From the NCBI GenBank assembly GCA_964371945.1, contig CAYJPA010000044.1, positions 1-47,763 on the forward strand: 47,763 nucleotides of DNA. Direction: 5' to 3'. The first letter of the stretch is position 1. Each line of letters opens with the position of its first letter. A program made the translations under genes and the position numbers. The stretch comes from CAYJPA01 sp964371945 (GTDB lineage: Bacteria; Chloroflexota; Chloroflexia; Thermomicrobiales; UBA6265). The notes under the pieces were generated by a model that saw only the letters and a program-made list of their open reading frames with translations, was not told the origin of the DNA and searched no databases. Below, in pieces: positions 17,903 through 25,672 of the stretch.

Positions 17903-19003
17903 ATGACAAAGCAGGTCAAGGTCGGCATCATCGGCTGTGGTATCGCTCGATTTCACACAAACGGCTACAAAGCAGATCCTCGCACCAAGATGGTCGCGAT
18001 CGCGGGATTGGACACCGACCGCTGCCACGCGCTGGCGGACGAATTCCACATTCCCGAGGTTTATTCGGATTACGAGGATCTGCTCGCCAACTCCGATGTC
18101 GATATGGTCAGCGTCGGCGTTCCCAACTTTCTCCATCTTCCGGTCGCGCTCGCCGCGATCAAAGCCGGCAAGCACATCCTGATGGAAAAGCCGCTCGCGC
18201 GAAACAGCGTCGAAGGCGAACAGATGGTCAATGCAGCCCGCGAAGCCGGCGTGATCCTGGCGATCGCCTTCAACCGCCGCGCCCGTCCGGATATGCAGGC
18301 GCTCAAGCGCCACATCGAGGACGGCAATCTCGGCAACATCTATTACGCAAAGGCGTTCTGGATGCGCCGGTCGGGCATCCCGGGCCTGGGAACGTGGTTT
18401 ACCTCGAAAGAGCTGGCCGGCGGCGGTCCGTTGATCGACCTCGGCGTCCACGTGCTCGACATGGCCCTCTGGGCAATGGGCAACCCCGCGGTGACGTCAG
18501 TCAGTGCCTCGACCTACGCCGCTCTCGGGCCACAGGGCAAGGGTCAGTGGGGCGGTCGAACCTTTCCCACAAATCCCGACCAGCCATACGAGGTCGAGGA
18601 TCTCGCGGCCGCATTCATCCGCCTCGAGAACGGCGCCACCCTGAATCTCGAAACGTCGTGGGCCGGTTTCTCGGGCCACACTGACGAGTTTGGAATCTAC
18701 CTGATGGGTGACAAGGGCGGCGCGGAGCTCCACGTCAAGGACTACGCCTCCGCCGGCACCCTGCAGTTCCTTGGCGAGGCGGGCGGCATCCAGGCCGATA
18801 CCACCGTCCGGCTCCAAACCAAAGAGGTCTGGGACGGCCATGCCCAGATCATCAAGAGCGTCGTCGACGGCATTCTGGAAGGCACGCCTGTGTCACCGAG
18901 CGGCGAAGAGGGACTCGAGCGAACACGTCTGATCGACGCCATTTACTCATCCGCGGCGCTCGGCAAGGAAGTGGTGCTCGAGACCGCCCGTGTGACCGCC
19001 TGA
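17903..19003 (+). CDS. Gfo/Idh/MocA family oxidoreductase
   Basis: NAD(P)-dependent sugar or cyclitol dehydrogenase of 366 residues. The Rossmann fold carries GIIGCGIARFH (8-18), and the catalytic lysine lies in the family's EKP motif (Glu95-Lys96-Pro97, ILMEKPLARN). The C-terminal domain has the conserved GGGPLIDLGVHVLDMALW region, whose His/Asp contribute to sugar binding. It starts at ATG with GAAGG upstream. The next gene is a ThuA-domain protein, 75 bp on; Gfo/Idh-ThuA neighbours recur in sugar-catabolic loci of many soil bacteria. The substrate is not predictable; inositol, glucose-derived oligosaccharides or trehalose derivatives are all possible. Confidence 0.93.
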   Translation: MTKQVKVGIIGCGIARFHTNGYKADPRTKMVAIAGLDTDRCHALADEFHIPEVYSDYEDLLANSDVDMVSVGVPNFLHLPVALAAIKAGKHILMEKPLARNSVEGEQMVNAAREAGVILAIAFNRRARPDMQALKRHIEDGNLGNIYYAKAFWMRRSGIPGLGTWFTSKELAGGGPLIDLGVHVLDMALWAMGNPAVTSVSASTYAALGPQGKGQWGGRTFPTNPDQPYEVEDLAAAFIRLENGATLNLETSWAGFSGHTDEFGIYLMGDKGGAELHVKDYASAGTLQFLGEAGGIQADTTVRLQTKEVWDGHAQIIKSVVDGILEGTPVSPSGEEGLERTRLIDAIYSSAALGKEVVLETARVTA

Positions 19004-19015
19004 ACCGGGTCGCAC

Positions 19016-19044
19016 CTGCGCTGAAGCCCCGCGTGCGTTAGGAT
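19016..19044 (+). promoter_or_regulatory. Candidate promoter of ThuA gene
   Basis: CTGCGC, 17 bp, TAGGAT, followed 35 bases later by the start codon. The same -10 and spacing as the VWA promoter candidate, but the -35 is poor. Confidence 0.3.
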
Positions 19045-19078
19045 CGACATCGGAGCTCACATTCATACAGAGGAGTCA

Positions 19079-19843
19079 ATGCACATGGCAATCAACGTCA
19101 CCGTTTGGAATGAATTCCGGCACGAAAAGGAGCACAAGGTCGTATCGGATATCTATCCGGACGGCATTCACAACGCGATCGCGAACGGCTTGAAATCCAG
19201 GGACGGCTTGAACGTTCGCACCGCGACGCTGGACGAACTGGACCACGGTCTCACCCAGGAGGTCCTGGAGAACACCGATGTGCTCATCTGGTGGGGACAC
19301 AAGGCGCACAAAGAGGTCCGCGACGATATCGTCGATCGCATTCAGGCTCGCGTGCTGAACGGCATGGGAATGGTCGTGCTGCACTCCGGCCATCATTCCA
19401 AGATCTTCAAGCGCCTCACCGGCACCACCTGCAATCTCCGCTGGCGCGAGGAGAACGACAAGGAGCGGCTCTGGGTCGTTTCGCCGGGTCACCCAATCGC
19501 CGACGGCGTGGGCGAGTACTTCGAGATTGAAGAAGAAGAAATGTACGGCGAGTACTTCGACATCCCACAGCCCGATGTGCTCGTTTTCGTCAGTTGGTTC
19601 ACCGGCGGCGAGGTCTTTCGCAGCGGCTGCTGCTTCTACCGGGGCTTGGGCAAGATCTTCTACTTTCGGCCAGGTCATGAGACCTACCCGACATACCACA
19701 ATCAAGAGGTCTTGCACGTGATCGGTAATGGCGTGCTATGGGCCGCTCCTGTCAACGGGCCAAAGCCATCATTTGGACTCACCGGTCCCAACGCGCCGCT
19801 CGAGCAACTGCCGCCACGAAAAGATAAGGCAAAGGTCGGATAG
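19079..19843 (+). CDS. ThuA domain-containing protein
   Basis: ThuA (trehalose utilisation) family protein of 254 residues with a class I glutamine amidotransferase-like fold. ThuA proteins act in trehalose or related disaccharide catabolism, with uncertain chemistry. Family marks are NVTVWNEFRHEKEH near the start, the core VLIWWGHKAHKEV, GMGMVVLHSGHHSKIFKRLTG and the end GKIFYFRPGHETYPTYHN with conserved Arg/His. The amidotransferase nucleophile cysteine is replaced by the serine in LHSGHHS, usual for the family. The frame starts at 19079 but an ATG two codons later (19085) has the better distance from AGAGGAG (nine bases). Pairing with a Gfo/Idh/MocA dehydrogenase supports sugar catabolism. 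Confidence 0.9.
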   Translation: MHMAINVTVWNEFRHEKEHKVVSDIYPDGIHNAIANGLKSRDGLNVRTATLDELDHGLTQEVLENTDVLIWWGHKAHKEVRDDIVDRIQARVLNGMGMVVLHSGHHSKIFKRLTGTTCNLRWREENDKERLWVVSPGHPIADGVGEYFEIEEEEMYGEYFDIPQPDVLVFVSWFTGGEVFRSGCCFYRGLGKIFYFRPGHETYPTYHNQEVLHVIGNGVLWAAPVNGPKPSFGLTGPNAPLEQLPPRKDKAKVG

Positions 19844-19887
19844 AGCGTGTTGGATGGGAGTCGCGACTCTTTTCGCAAGGATTCTAA

Positions 19888-19945
19888 GCCCTGGAAGGGC
19901 CGGGTGCCCTCTGGGCGTGGCATAGCCTTCGGTTTCAACCGGAGG
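19888..19945. repeat. Multi-hairpin intergenic motif
   Basis: Three adjacent stem-loops in the 163-bp gap: GCCCT-gga-AGGGC (19888-19900), GCCC-tct-GGGC (19906-19916) and CCTTCGGT-ttca-ACCGGAGG with one G-U pair (19926-19945). The arrangement resembles dispersed REP-type intergenic repeats that begin with a GCCCTGGAAGGGC-like hairpin in other phyla; that resemblance is from memory. It may also serve as transcript end for the ThuA gene. Confidence 0.45.
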
Positions 19946-20006
19946 CGAATCGGGACCTAACTGTCTCGAACATCACTATAGTCCCGCGACCCGGAGGATT
20001 GGTGCC

Positions 20007-21149
20007 ATGACTCACTACGATGTAATCGTGCTCGGCGGCGGAACGATGGGCACCGCCGCCGCATGGCAGCTCGGATTGCGCGGCAAACGAGCTGTCATGC
20101 TCGAACAGTTCAGTCATGTGCACTCGCTCGGCGCCCACGGTGGGCAAACCCGCGTGTTTCGTCACGCCTACGCCGAGGGACCCGACTACGTTCCATTCGT
20201 TCTGCGGGCCGATGAGCTCTGGATGCAACTGGAAGCCGAGACCGGCGTCAAGGCGCTCCACCGCACCGGCGCGATCGAGCTCTCGACCGGATCGGGCGGC
20301 GATCATGCGCATCTTGCCCGCGCAACCGCGGTTGAGCACAACATCGACTTCGAATGGCTGCAGGCAGATGAAATCCGGCGCCGCTGGCCCCAGTTCCAGG
20401 TTCAGGATCACTGGGAAGCGGGATACGGACCAAAATCAGGCTTTCTCGAGGTCGAGCCCTCGTTGCACGTCATGGGAGCCTCCGCCCGCAAGAACGGCAT
20501 CGATATCCGAGAAAACGAAGCCGTGCAAACCTGGAGCGCGACTGATGAGGGCGTGTGGGTCGAAACGAGCCAGGGCAGATACACCGGCGATCGTTTGATC
20601 ATCACCGCTGGACCGTGGGCCTGGAAAGTGCTCGCTTCCGTTGGGATTTCGTTTCACGTTCTGCGCAAAACGTTGTGGTGGATGGAAGTCGCAGAGCCGG
20701 AACTTTTCGTCCCGGATCGCCTACCGGTCTTCATGGCTGACGCGCCAGGGCTAGGACTCTACGGATTTCCAATCCATGGTCAACCCGGATTCAAATACGC
20801 AAACCATCAAGGCGGAACAATCACTGATCCCGACAAGGTCGTACGAACGACGACCGATGCTGAAGCGGCCGAGATGATCGCTGGCGGGCGGTGGCTCTTC
20901 GGCCAGGACGCGCTGACGGGTAAAGTCGTCAACAGCGCGGTCTGCATGTACGCGATGTCGCCAGACGGTCACTTCATCATCGATCGCCTGCCCGATCACC
21001 CAAATGTCGCGATCGGCGCGGGCTTCTCTGGCCACGGCTTCAAGTTCGCGACCGCGGTCGGCGAGCACCTCGTGGATCTTGTCTACAATGCCGCGGCGAA
21101 ACCGTATGAGATTTTGGCCTTGGACCGGTTGGCAACGGCGCCCGTGTAG
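20007..21149 (+). CDS. N-methyl-amino-acid oxidase, SolA/MSOX-like
   Basis: Flavoprotein oxidase of 380 residues in the monomeric sarcosine oxidase/N-methyltryptophan oxidase family; it oxidatively demethylates secondary amino acids, giving formaldehyde and hydrogen peroxide. The FAD fold opens with DVIVLGGGTMGTAAAWQL (5-22). The covalent FAD attachment cysteine is present as Cys313 in AVCMYAMSPDGHFIID, matching the family's HCIYTMTPD-type region. The C-terminal GAGFSGHGFKFA closes the FAD site, and SLGAHGGQTRVFRHAY holds the conserved active-site His and Arg. GGAGG and a TATAGT -10-like box (19977-19982) lie close upstream, so it probably has its own promoter. Choice between N-methyltryptophan and sarcosine cannot be made by eye. 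Confidence 0.92.
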   Translation: MTHYDVIVLGGGTMGTAAAWQLGLRGKRAVMLEQFSHVHSLGAHGGQTRVFRHAYAEGPDYVPFVLRADELWMQLEAETGVKALHRTGAIELSTGSGGDHAHLARATAVEHNIDFEWLQADEIRRRWPQFQVQDHWEAGYGPKSGFLEVEPSLHVMGASARKNGIDIRENEAVQTWSATDEGVWVETSQGRYTGDRLIITAGPWAWKVLASVGISFHVLRKTLWWMEVAEPELFVPDRLPVFMADAPGLGLYGFPIHGQPGFKYANHQGGTITDPDKVVRTTTDAEAAEMIAGGRWLFGQDALTGKVVNSAVCMYAMSPDGHFIIDRLPDHPNVAIGAGFSGHGFKFATAVGEHLVDLVYNAAAKPYEILALDRLATAPV

Positions 21150-21183
21150 CGCTTTCGCGAACATCGGTCGCCTTCGAACTGTC

Positions 21184-21552
21184 TTAGCGGCCGCGAGGCA
21201 GCCTGTTCGAAGCAAATGGTGTCTGCTCGACTGGCCCAGACGGTCCGAGCGCGGTATCTGGATCGCTCGGGTTCGCGCCCTCCGGCCAGCCGCCATTCGC
21301 GGATGCCCACTCCGCGATCACCTCATGCAGACGGCGGTCACGCACGATAAAGCCGGATGCAGAGGTCTTGCGTGCGCTGCCGCTGTCCTGGAGATCGGAC
21401 AGCGCTTCGCGTAGGTCGTGGACAAACGATTTACGGCGTGCGTCATCGAAATTCGCGGTGAATGGGAAGAGCGCCGGGTCTCTGGTCTGAAGGTAGTGGA
21501 CGACTCGCTCCGCCAGCCGGTGATCGTACGCCGGGCTCGGTCTCAGTTGCAT
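21184..21552 (-). CDS. Hypothetical protein, 122 residues
   Basis: I recognise no family. It is a small soluble protein, charged in the first half (DHRLAERVVHYLQTRDPALFPF, DDARRKSFVHDLREALSDL) and probably helical, with a Gly/Pro/Ser-rich, disordered tail (GGWPEGANPSDPD...). There is no signal peptide, membrane segment or cysteine pair. It starts at ATG with GGGAG eight bases upstream, a good ribosome site, and lies convergent to the amine oxidase (34 bp away) and divergent from the M16 peptidase. The composition and reading frame look genuinely coding, but no function can be offered. Confidence 0.6.
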   Translation of the reverse strand: MQLRPSPAYDHRLAERVVHYLQTRDPALFPFTANFDDARRKSFVHDLREALSDLQDSGSARKTSASGFIVRDRRLHEVIAEWASANGGWPEGANPSDPDTALGPSGPVEQTPFASNRLPRGR

Positions 21553-21748
21553 GACTGTAGCTCCCTCTTACCCCACCGCGCCGCGACTTCGGCGGTTTCA
21601 TCGGCTGTGCATTGTACTCATCTCTGACTGCATTCGAGAACAGGCTTCTGTCACGATGCGAGCTGGCTGTTCGCAACAAACCCGAGTGCTCCCGTACGCT
21701 TCAACGACGCGGCCGATGAGCTCGCGGGAATGAAAGGAATCAAGATCT

Positions 21749-24370
21749 GTGACCGCGACTCCACCAACAGTCGATCGTACGCTCTCCAATGGCCTCCGCG
21801 TGATTCTGCGCGAATCGCACGACACGCCGGTGGCCTCATTTTGGGTTTGGTACCGCGTCGGCGCTCGCAACGAGTCACCGGGATTGACCGGCATCTCCCA
21901 TTGGGTCGAGCACATGCAATTCAAAGGCACTCCGTCGCTCGCCAAGGGTGAGATTTTCCGCGAGGTTTCACGCAACGGCGGCTACAACAATGCGATGACC
22001 TCAAACGACTGGACCGCCTATTACGAAACGCTGCCCGCCGATCGGCTCGACATGGCGATCCGGATCGAGGCCGATCGCATGAGCAACTCACTCTTCGACC
22101 CGGAAGAAACCGAATCGGAACGCACTGTTATTCTTTCCGAGCAACAGGGCGCGGAGAACAATCCGGCCTATCAGCTCTACAAAGAGGTGGTCGGTACCGC
22201 GTTCCGAGCGCATCCGTACGGCAAAATGGTGATCGGGTACGAGCACGACCTCCGCACGATTACCCGCGACGATCTCTACAACCATTACAGAGCCTCGTAT
22301 GTGCCCAATAACGCATGTGTGGTCGCGGCCGGCGATTTCGATGCCACAACGCTCTTCTCCACGATCGAAGAGGCTTTTGGGGCAATCCCAGCCGGCAAAC
22401 CGATGCCTCCTGTCCGCTCAATCGAACCGGAGCAGATTGGAGAACGGCGGGTCACGCTCAAGCGGCCGGCGCCGACCTCATACCTTCGTGCCGCGTTCCG
22501 GGCACCCGCCGGCAACCATCCGGATACCGCGGCGCTGCTGGTGGCCGACGCCGTACTCTCTGGCGCCAAAGGCATGGGAATCGCTGGCGGCGGGCCAATG
22601 GGCCGCTCATCGCGACTCTACCGGGCGTTGGTCGCCGCCGGATTAGCGCGCTCGGCATCGTCCGACTTCGATTTTTTTATCGATCCCTATCTGTTGATGA
22701 TCGGGATCACTGCCTTGCCCTCGAGCGATCCTGCGCATGTCGAATCAATCCTCGACCGTGAATTGCAGAAATTGATTGACGATCCTGTGACGGACGACGA
22801 GTTCGCGCGGGCGGTGAAGCAGGTCAAGGCCCAGTATGTTTACGCGGGCGAGGGCGTCACCAATCAGGCCTTCTGGCTCGGTCAGATGGAGCTGATCGGA
22901 AATTACTCTCGCGCGGATTCGTTCATCTCCGAGATCGAAGGCGTGACGTCCGCCGATGTCCGACGAGTCGCATCCACATACTTCATACCGTCACAGCGAA
23001 CCACGGGGTGGCTGCTTCCAGAATCCTCTGGCGGAGGTTCGGCCGGCGCCGAACCAGTTGCTTCAGGCGGGGTTCGCTTCTGGGGAATCAACGGCCCCAA
23101 CAGCCGCGCTTCGACTCGGTCGATCCGCGCGTTCGAGCGGCTGTCGCTACCGAGCGGAATCACCCTTCTCGGGCAGGCACAGCCCGACGATCCATCAGTC
23201 ACCATCCGCTTCAGAACACGAACCGGTTCCGCGAGCGACCCCGCGGGCGGTCATGGCGCCGCGGCACTGACGGCCAGAACACTGTCTCGCGGAACCACGT
23301 CGCGCTCGTTCGAAGCGATCAACGAGCTCACGGATAGTCTCGGCGCATCAATCAGCGTCGAACCATCACATCTCTTTACTGATCTTCGCGTTCGCTGCCT
23401 GCGCGAGGATTTGCCGGCATTGGTCGAGCTTGCGGCGGATATACTTCGAAACCCCGTATTCCCGTCAGACGAGGTCGCAAAGGTCAAAGCCGAAATCCTG
23501 GCCGCGATTCGTGAACAGGATGATGACACTCGCCTGGTCGCCGACCGGGTGGTGAGATCGCTGATCTACCAAGAGAGCCATCCTCTTCGCCATCGCGTGC
23601 TCGGCGAACCTGAGTCACTGGAAACCCTGTGCGAACAAGATCTGCGTACTTTTCACTCGGATGGTTTTGGGCCGGGGAATCTAACTGTTTCGGCGGTCGG
23701 TGGGTTCGAGGATCTCATCACGATCGAGCAATTGCTTGAGCCCGCGTTTGGTGATTGGAGCAGCACGGTCCGACCTCCGGCACTCGATCTCTCGACACCG
23801 GTCCCGATTGAAGTTCAACGACAAGAGATCCGTATTGCAGGCAAGAGCCAGGCGGACATAGCGATCGGGATTCCGGTCGTGTCGCGCCTCGACGCACGGT
23901 TTCAGGCGTTTGACATGGCCAATTTGATTCTGGGGCGACTCGGATTGATGGGGCGGCTTGGCGCGAACGTTCGCGACCGGCAGGGATTGGCCTATCACGC
24001 GGCCAGCTCGGTCGAACCGGGTCGCGCCGGCAGTCTTTGGGTCGCCAGGGCTGGTGTCGACCCACGGAATATCGGCAAAGCCATCGCGGGGATAATCGAT
24101 GAGGTCAAGCGGATGACCACGGATCTGGTTCCGGACGACGAGCTCGAGGACGCAAAGAGCTATTTGACAGGGGTATTGCCGCTTGCCCTCGAGACCAACG
24201 ATGGCATCGCCAGCCTTCTCTTGAGTATCGAATACTTCGAACTTGGGTTGGACTACCTCGATCGGTACCCATATCTGGTGAGGTCCATCACCGCGGAGTC
24301 GGTTCGATCAGCTGCGCTAGAGAATCTGGCAGCGGAAAGCCTCTCTATTGGGATCGCTATGCCCGCGTGA
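21749..24370 (+). CDS. M16 family zinc peptidase, tandem domains
   Basis: Insulinase-like peptidase of 873 residues holding two M16 halves in one chain, like pitrilysin-type fusions. The first half is active-looking: inverted zinc motif H51-W-V-E54-H55 (SHWVEHMQFKGT) with the third ligand Glu131, exactly 76 residues after His55. The second half (from about 460, RLSLPSGITLLGQAQPD) has no HxxEH and is the usual non-catalytic partner. There is no signal peptide, so it acts in the cytoplasm unless exported by another route. It starts at GTG with AAAGGA ten bases upstream. It is a single-gene unit ending in a strong palindromic terminator. Confidence 0.94.
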   Translation: MTATPPTVDRTLSNGLRVILRESHDTPVASFWVWYRVGARNESPGLTGISHWVEHMQFKGTPSLAKGEIFREVSRNGGYNNAMTSNDWTAYYETLPADRLDMAIRIEADRMSNSLFDPEETESERTVILSEQQGAENNPAYQLYKEVVGTAFRAHPYGKMVIGYEHDLRTITRDDLYNHYRASYVPNNACVVAAGDFDATTLFSTIEEAFGAIPAGKPMPPVRSIEPEQIGERRVTLKRPAPTSYLRAAFRAPAGNHPDTAALLVADAVLSGAKGMGIAGGGPMGRSSRLYRALVAAGLARSASSDFDFFIDPYLLMIGITALPSSDPAHVESILDRELQKLIDDPVTDDEFARAVKQVKAQYVYAGEGVTNQAFWLGQMELIGNYSRADSFISEIEGVTSADVRRVASTYFIPSQRTTGWLLPESSGGGSAGAEPVASGGVRFWGINGPNSRASTRSIRAFERLSLPSGITLLGQAQPDDPSVTIRFRTRTGSASDPAGGHGAAALTARTLSRGTTSRSFEAINELTDSLGASISVEPSHLFTDLRVRCLREDLPALVELAADILRNPVFPSDEVAKVKAEILAAIREQDDDTRLVADRVVRSLIYQESHPLRHRVLGEPESLETLCEQDLRTFHSDGFGPGNLTVSAVGGFEDLITIEQLLEPAFGDWSSTVRPPALDLSTPVPIEVQRQEIRIAGKSQADIAIGIPVVSRLDARFQAFDMANLILGRLGLMGRLGANVRDRQGLAYHAASSVEPGRAGSLWVARAGVDPRNIGKAIAGIIDEVKRMTTDLVPDDELEDAKSYLTGVLPLALETNDGIASLLLSIEYFELGLDYLDRYPYLVRSITAESVRSAALENLAAESLSIGIAMPA

Positions 24371-24381
24371 TTTGAACAAAT

Positions 24382-24413
24382 CGTTGTTGTTGTCTCACGA
24401 GACAACAACAACG
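24382..24413. terminator. Bidirectional terminator
   Basis: CGTTGTTGTTGTCT and AGACAACAACAACG form a perfect 14-bp stem with loop CACG, followed by TTGTTT on the plus strand and ATTTGTTC on the minus strand. It sits in the 51-bp gap between convergent genes and can serve both. The arms are GTT/AAC triplet repeats, unlike the GC-rich hairpins elsewhere in the window. Confidence 0.85.
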
Positions 24414-24421
24414 TTGTTTCC

Positions 24422-25372
24422 CTAGCGCTTCGCTCGATCGACCGCGATCAATCCCAAAAGCTCAAGCCCAAGTCTTGCGGCGAGCAGCGACGTGATGCCC
24501 GCGTGATCGTACGCGGGCGCGACTTCAACGACGTCGGCGCCGATGATCTTCCCGCCTCGCAAACCTTGCAAGAACATTGTCGCCTGCAAGCTCGTCGGGC
24601 CGCCCACTTCTGGCGTGCCTGTGCCGGGTGCAAACGCCGGATCAACGCCATCGATGTCGAACGTCAGATAGATCGGCCTGTCGCCGGCACGCTCAAGGGC
24701 GATCCGTGCGGCCTCCAGCGAAGATTTCGAGGCCATCTCTTCCGCGAGGACGGCCACGAGCCCCCATGCTCTTGATCGTTCAATGTCCTCAGGTCCAAAC
24801 AGCATTCCGCGGATGCCGACCTGGGTCGACGCGCCGGGATCGATCAAACCCTCCTCGATCGCGCGGATCGCGAACGATCCGTGCGTGTACTCCATCCCGA
24901 AATAAGTGCTCCAGGTGTCCAGATGAGCATCGAACTGGATCAGCGCGACCGGGCCGTGGGCCGCGGCCGCGGCCCGCAAAATCGGCAACGTGATTGAATG
25001 ATCGCCACCGAAGGTCAGTGGCGCTTTCCCGGCCGCGAAGATCGGTTTGAAGTGGTCCGCGATCGTCGAAATGGCGCCAATCGGGTCATATGGCGACACC
25101 GTGAGGTCACCAACATCGTCGATACGGATTGCCTGAAATGGGTCAATTTCGAGCAGACGATTGTAGGGCCGCAAAAGGCTACTAGCCTCACGAATTGCCC
25201 GTGGTCCGAACCTCGCTCCCACCCGGAATGATGCTCCCGTATCGAACGGGACACCAATGATCGGAGCGTCGAGATCTTCCATTCGGCTCGACGCTGGAAG
25301 GCGATAAAAGGTTGTGGGGCCGGCGAATCTGGGGATTACTTGCGCGCTCAACGGCATTGGATGATCGGTCAC
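24422..25372 (-). CDS. speB: Agmatinase/arginase family ureohydrolase
   Basis: Binuclear manganese hydrolase that releases urea from agmatine or a similar guanidino compound. The metal ligands are complete: GGDHSITL (His), DAHLDTW (Asp/His/Asp) and TFDIDGVDPAFAPGTGTPEVGG (Asp/Asp). The last motif and the short loops favour agmatinase, guanidinobutyrase or related enzymes over arginase. The frame opens at an ATG (25426), but GAGGAG nine bases before the GTG at 25372 makes MTDHPMPLSAQ the better start; this gives about 316 residues. It is convergent with the M16 gene. Substrate specificity within the family is not certain from motifs, so the symbol is provisional. Confidence 0.88.
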   Translation of the reverse strand: MTDHPMPLSAQVIPRFAGPTTFYRLPASSRMEDLDAPIIGVPFDTGASFRVGARFGPRAIREASSLLRPYNRLLEIDPFQAIRIDDVGDLTVSPYDPIGAISTIADHFKPIFAAGKAPLTFGGDHSITLPILRAAAAAHGPVALIQFDAHLDTWSTYFGMEYTHGSFAIRAIEEGLIDPGASTQVGIRGMLFGPEDIERSRAWGLVAVLAEEMASKSSLEAARIALERAGDRPIYLTFDIDGVDPAFAPGTGTPEVGGPTSLQATMFLQGLRGGKIIGADVVEVAPAYDHAGITSLLAARLGLELLGLIAVDRAKR

Positions 25373-25426
25373 AGAGTATCTCTCCTCGCCTCGGGTCTGG
25401 ACTCGAAGTCTCACAGCACGCTGCAT

Positions 25427-25672
25427 TTCCCATCATACCCTCGGTCTTCCATTCCAGTTAATTTCCTCAAGAAATGATACCCGTACTATCGGGGCTGGCC
25501 GTTCGGCCCGTGCTGCCCTGGGAATGGGTACGTCCGTTTCCTCAGCCAATTGCCACCCTGGGCTATGTCGATTATGTCCCCCCCCGGCCAAGACTGTACG
25601 TGGTGGTTTGGCGCCGGTTCGTGGCGCGCGGTCTGTCTGTGCGGGTCAATCCTCAAGAAGGGTTCGTCGTCA
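25427..25672. other. 246-bp intergenic region before giant protein
   Basis: Divergent promoter region. I see a small ATTTC-GAAAT hairpin (25461-25475), a TACTAT box (25484-25489) with poor -35, and a run of eight cytosines near 25580. No known riboswitch consensus is evident. Confidence 0.4.

Noticed and set aside
25427..25672. Possible riboswitch before the giant secreted protein
   Set aside because: I compared by eye with c-di-GMP (GEMM) consensus features and saw no match.
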